From Prochlorococcus sp. AG-442-B03 (GTDB lineage: Bacteria; Cyanobacteriota; Cyanobacteriia; PCC-6307; Cyanobiaceae), in assembly GCA_003212395.1 (NCBI GenBank), contig QCPU01000006.1, forward strand, positions 1-64,000: DNA of 64,000 nt, read 5' to 3'. Under the pieces are notes generated by a model. That model did not search any database. It was given only the letters and a program-made list of their open reading frames with translations, and had not been told where the DNA came from. The position numbers were made by a program, and so were the translations under genes. Of the stretch, positions 62,096-64,000 are shown one piece after another (the first letter of the stretch is position 1; the number at the start of each line of letters is the position of its first letter).

Positions 62096-64000
62096 TTATG
62101 TTAATTCTAAATCAATTTGATATTTAAGAATATCGACTTTTATGATTTTTACTTCTATTGGATCTCCAACCTTGTATGATTTTTTAGATTTTCTTCCAAT
62201 CAATAAATTTTGCCTTGATCTATATTCATACCAATCATTATTAAGAGTGCTGACATGTACCAAACCCTCTACATTTAGTTCTGATATCTCTACAAAGAAA
62301 CCATATGTTTGCACTGATAATATAAACCCACTATAAATATTACCTAGTAATTTTTCTGCTTTTCTTACTTTTTTTAAATTTATCATATTAGATTTATATT
62401 GGTTAACTTTGTACTTGTATTCATTAAGTTTCTCTATTACAAACTTGTTAAATAATATTTCTAGATTCTTTGAAATTGATGAATTAAATATATCCCAATT
62501 TACTAGGTCTAATGAATTACTTTCCGATATATTGATTGCATTAATATTATTCTTCTTTGATTTCTTACCATTTATTATCATATTAAAAATACAGTACTGA
62601 TTAATAAGATTAGTGAAGTCAAATCCAGGAATTGTCCATGGAGAAATAAATAATTTTTCTGATTCCTCAATATCAGAATTTTTAGATATCAACCTTATAT
62701 CATTTTCCTTTAATTCATTAATAAGAAGTTTATGTAAGATTCTTTTTTTATTATCATCGCCACATAATTTAATTACTTGACTAAATGTCAAATTGCCATT
62801 TTCATTAAGCTCTATGTCTTTATCAATAAATTCCGAATATTTGATGATTTCATTTGCATTAACGTAGTCTATTCCCTTTGAAATGTATCCTGCACTCTTT
62901 AAGCCATATTGATTTGAATGTTTGAACCATATTAAATTAGCTTCATATAGTATTGGTGAAAGATAGGTTTGGCAATCTTCTTTATTTAATGTTTCAAAAT
63001 ATCCTTTTGAATATTCAGCTGGATTGTGAATAAAAAATTCTTCTAGTTCTTCAATTTTATTGAGTGGTGCAGGAATTTCAACCTTACCCTCCAAAAGATG
63101 TTTTTGTCTGAATGAACATGAAATTTCAATTATTTTATCTAAATCGTCGATATATTCCTTTATAGGTTTTAACACACGAGAGGTGATTCTTGATTTACTT
63201 TTTCTAGATAGAAGCTCCTCAGTATGATCACTTCCGACAATTAGAGAGCATTTTACTAAAGTAAGATGAAATGACCAATCAATTATTTCATTATCACTAT
63301 TTAAATGCAGACAGAGGCTTATTGCTTCATTCTTTTCAGCAAATTTAAATTCAGAATCATTTCTTATGGCTTCACTAAGGTAGTTTTGCCAATCATTTAA
63401 TAAGGGCAATGATTCAAAGCCTTTAAATAATATTTCTAGAGATTTTTTACTATTTAGATCTACTCTTTCTGCAAGATTATTTGTATGTATCCATAATTTA
63501 GTACTTTTATTTTTTCCCGGCTCTATTTGAATCATTGGGAGCATTGGAGAATTATTAGAATTCCAACTTTTGAATAAATAACTGTTTTTATCAGTAAGGT
63601 CTATCCTCTCCTTTTTTTCTATTTTTTTAGACTCAATATGATTTAAATTATATGATTTAACGATATTGCTTTTAGATAAAACAAAGTCTGTATCATACTC
63701 TTCATTTTTGTTTAGTTTAAGCTCTTGTATCACATGACCTAGTCCTTCTTCTTGACCTATGGGAAATCTATCAATCTCAACTTTTACTATATTTTTGTTG
63801 TCTGGTTTGAAAGTGTATTTTTTATTCTCTTTTGGAAGTTTAATTTTAGAAAGGATCCTATCGTCTATTGGGATTGCATATACATCATTGTTTATTATTT
63901 CAACTTTAGAAAGAAGTATTTGATTTGATCTTTCAAGAATACAATCAACTATTCCTTCAGGTGATCTTCTTCTATAACCCTCTTTTATTATCCTTACTAA
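62096..64000 (-). CDS. RNB-domain (RNase II/R-like) protein, N-terminus beyond window, active site degenerate
   Basis: The frame is open to the right edge (634 residues visible). Visible parts: an OB region EGIVDCILERSNQILL near the start, RIDLTDKNSYLFKSW, RNB-type body with LYEANLIWFKHSNQYGLKSA and PWTIPGFDFTNLINQYC, and a C-terminal S1 domain SGFILSVQTYGFFVEISEL. In active RNB enzymes the block after R-x-D-L-T has D-D-x-x-T-x-D-x-D-D-A; here it reads SNNSPMLPMIQIEPGKN, without those Asp. It may bind RNA without cutting. It could start at a standard codon outside the window. Confidence 0.75.
   Translation of the reverse strand, partial: LVRIIKEGYRRRSPEGIVDCILERSNQILLSKVEIINNDVYAIPIDDRILSKIKLPKENKKYTFKPDNKNIVKVEIDRFPIGQEEGLGHVIQELKLNKNEEYDTDFVLSKSNIVKSYNLNHIESKKIEKKERIDLTDKNSYLFKSWNSNNSPMLPMIQIEPGKNKSTKLWIHTNNLAERVDLNSKKSLEILFKGFESLPLLNDWQNYLSEAIRNDSEFKFAEKNEAISLCLHLNSDNEIIDWSFHLTLVKCSLIVGSDHTEELLSRKSKSRITSRVLKPIKEYIDDLDKIIEISCSFRQKHLLEGKVEIPAPLNKIEELEEFFIHNPAEYSKGYFETLNKEDCQTYLSPILYEANLIWFKHSNQYGLKSAGYISKGIDYVNANEIIKYSEFIDKDIELNENGNLTFSQVIKLCGDDNKKRILHKLLINELKENDIRLISKNSDIEESEKLFISPWTIPGFDFTNLINQYCIFNMIINGKKSKKNNINAINISESNSLDLVNWDIFNSSISKNLEILFNKFVIEKLNEYKYKVNQYKSNMINLKKVRKAEKLLGNIYSGFILSVQTYGFFVEISELNVEGLVHVSTLNNDWYEYRSRQNLLIGRKSKKSYKVGDPIEVKIIKVDILKYQIDLELT

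Overview
The window is AT-rich (about 30 % G+C by eye), densely packed with short intergenic gaps, and carries oxygenic-photosynthesis and cyanobacteria-specific genes: chlH, acsF, a Psb34-like protein, a PetP-like cytochrome b6f protein, CGLD27/DUF1230, and the DUF3038/DUF4335, DUF3318, DUF2996 and DUF6447 families. There are no phycobiliprotein genes here. Small gene size, frequent TTG starts, weak ribosome binding sites and many tiny membrane proteins fit a streamlined high-light-type Prochlorococcus or a close relative. This is an inference from gene content and base composition, not a database match.

Layout. 1-11 kb holds many small proteins (Psb34-like, DUF1330, DUF2470, a stand-alone IF2-N-like protein) with MAPEG, an Mrr-type nuclease, a DHNA-CoA-type thioesterase, tRNA-dihydrouridine synthase, a TatA/B-like protein with a 57-bp tandem repeat, glutathione peroxidase and purT. 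A PAP/fibrillin gene near 1.4-1.9 kb is broken by frameshifts. 11-20 kb: pepN, an MBL-fold protein, a DCC-family protein, a cluster of tiny membrane proteins, a GNAT enzyme divergent from peptidase E. 20-29 kb: a possible MTHFR-like protein, a renalase-like flavoprotein and a P-loop kinase; an HhH protein; a minus-strand nucleotide-salvage run (phosphoribosyltransferase and deoxyribosyltransferase) ending toward rpsU; an HNH nuclease; a TauE permease; a candidate small RNA. 29-35.6 kb: a three-gene ABC-2 exporter, a petP-like gene, initiator tRNA, asparaginase, CGLD27 and rsfS.

35.6-64 kb is mostly housekeeping: carB, an ABC exporter, an S4 protein, tpiA, folP (frameshifted), chlH, dapB, a UbiH-like monooxygenase, the DUF3038 (frameshifted)/DUF4335 pair, mfd, terC, fmt, tldE/tldD, acsF, DUF2996 and an RNB-family protein that runs off the right edge and lacks the usual catalytic aspartates. 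chlH and acsF act in the same chlorophyll pathway. No CRISPR array, insertion sequence, integrase, rRNA or prophage was seen.

Main oddities: five apparent one-base deletions in three genes, all explicable as shortened A or T runs (assembly errors or real decay); a secreted protein whose only sensible start is ATT behind a good AAGGAG; an RNB protein that looks catalytically dead; a two-member family of secreted Cys-containing proteins that both start with TTG; and a minus-strand hairpin plus U-tract that suggests an undescribed small RNA. I did not find a convincing new multi-gene defence or mobile system.
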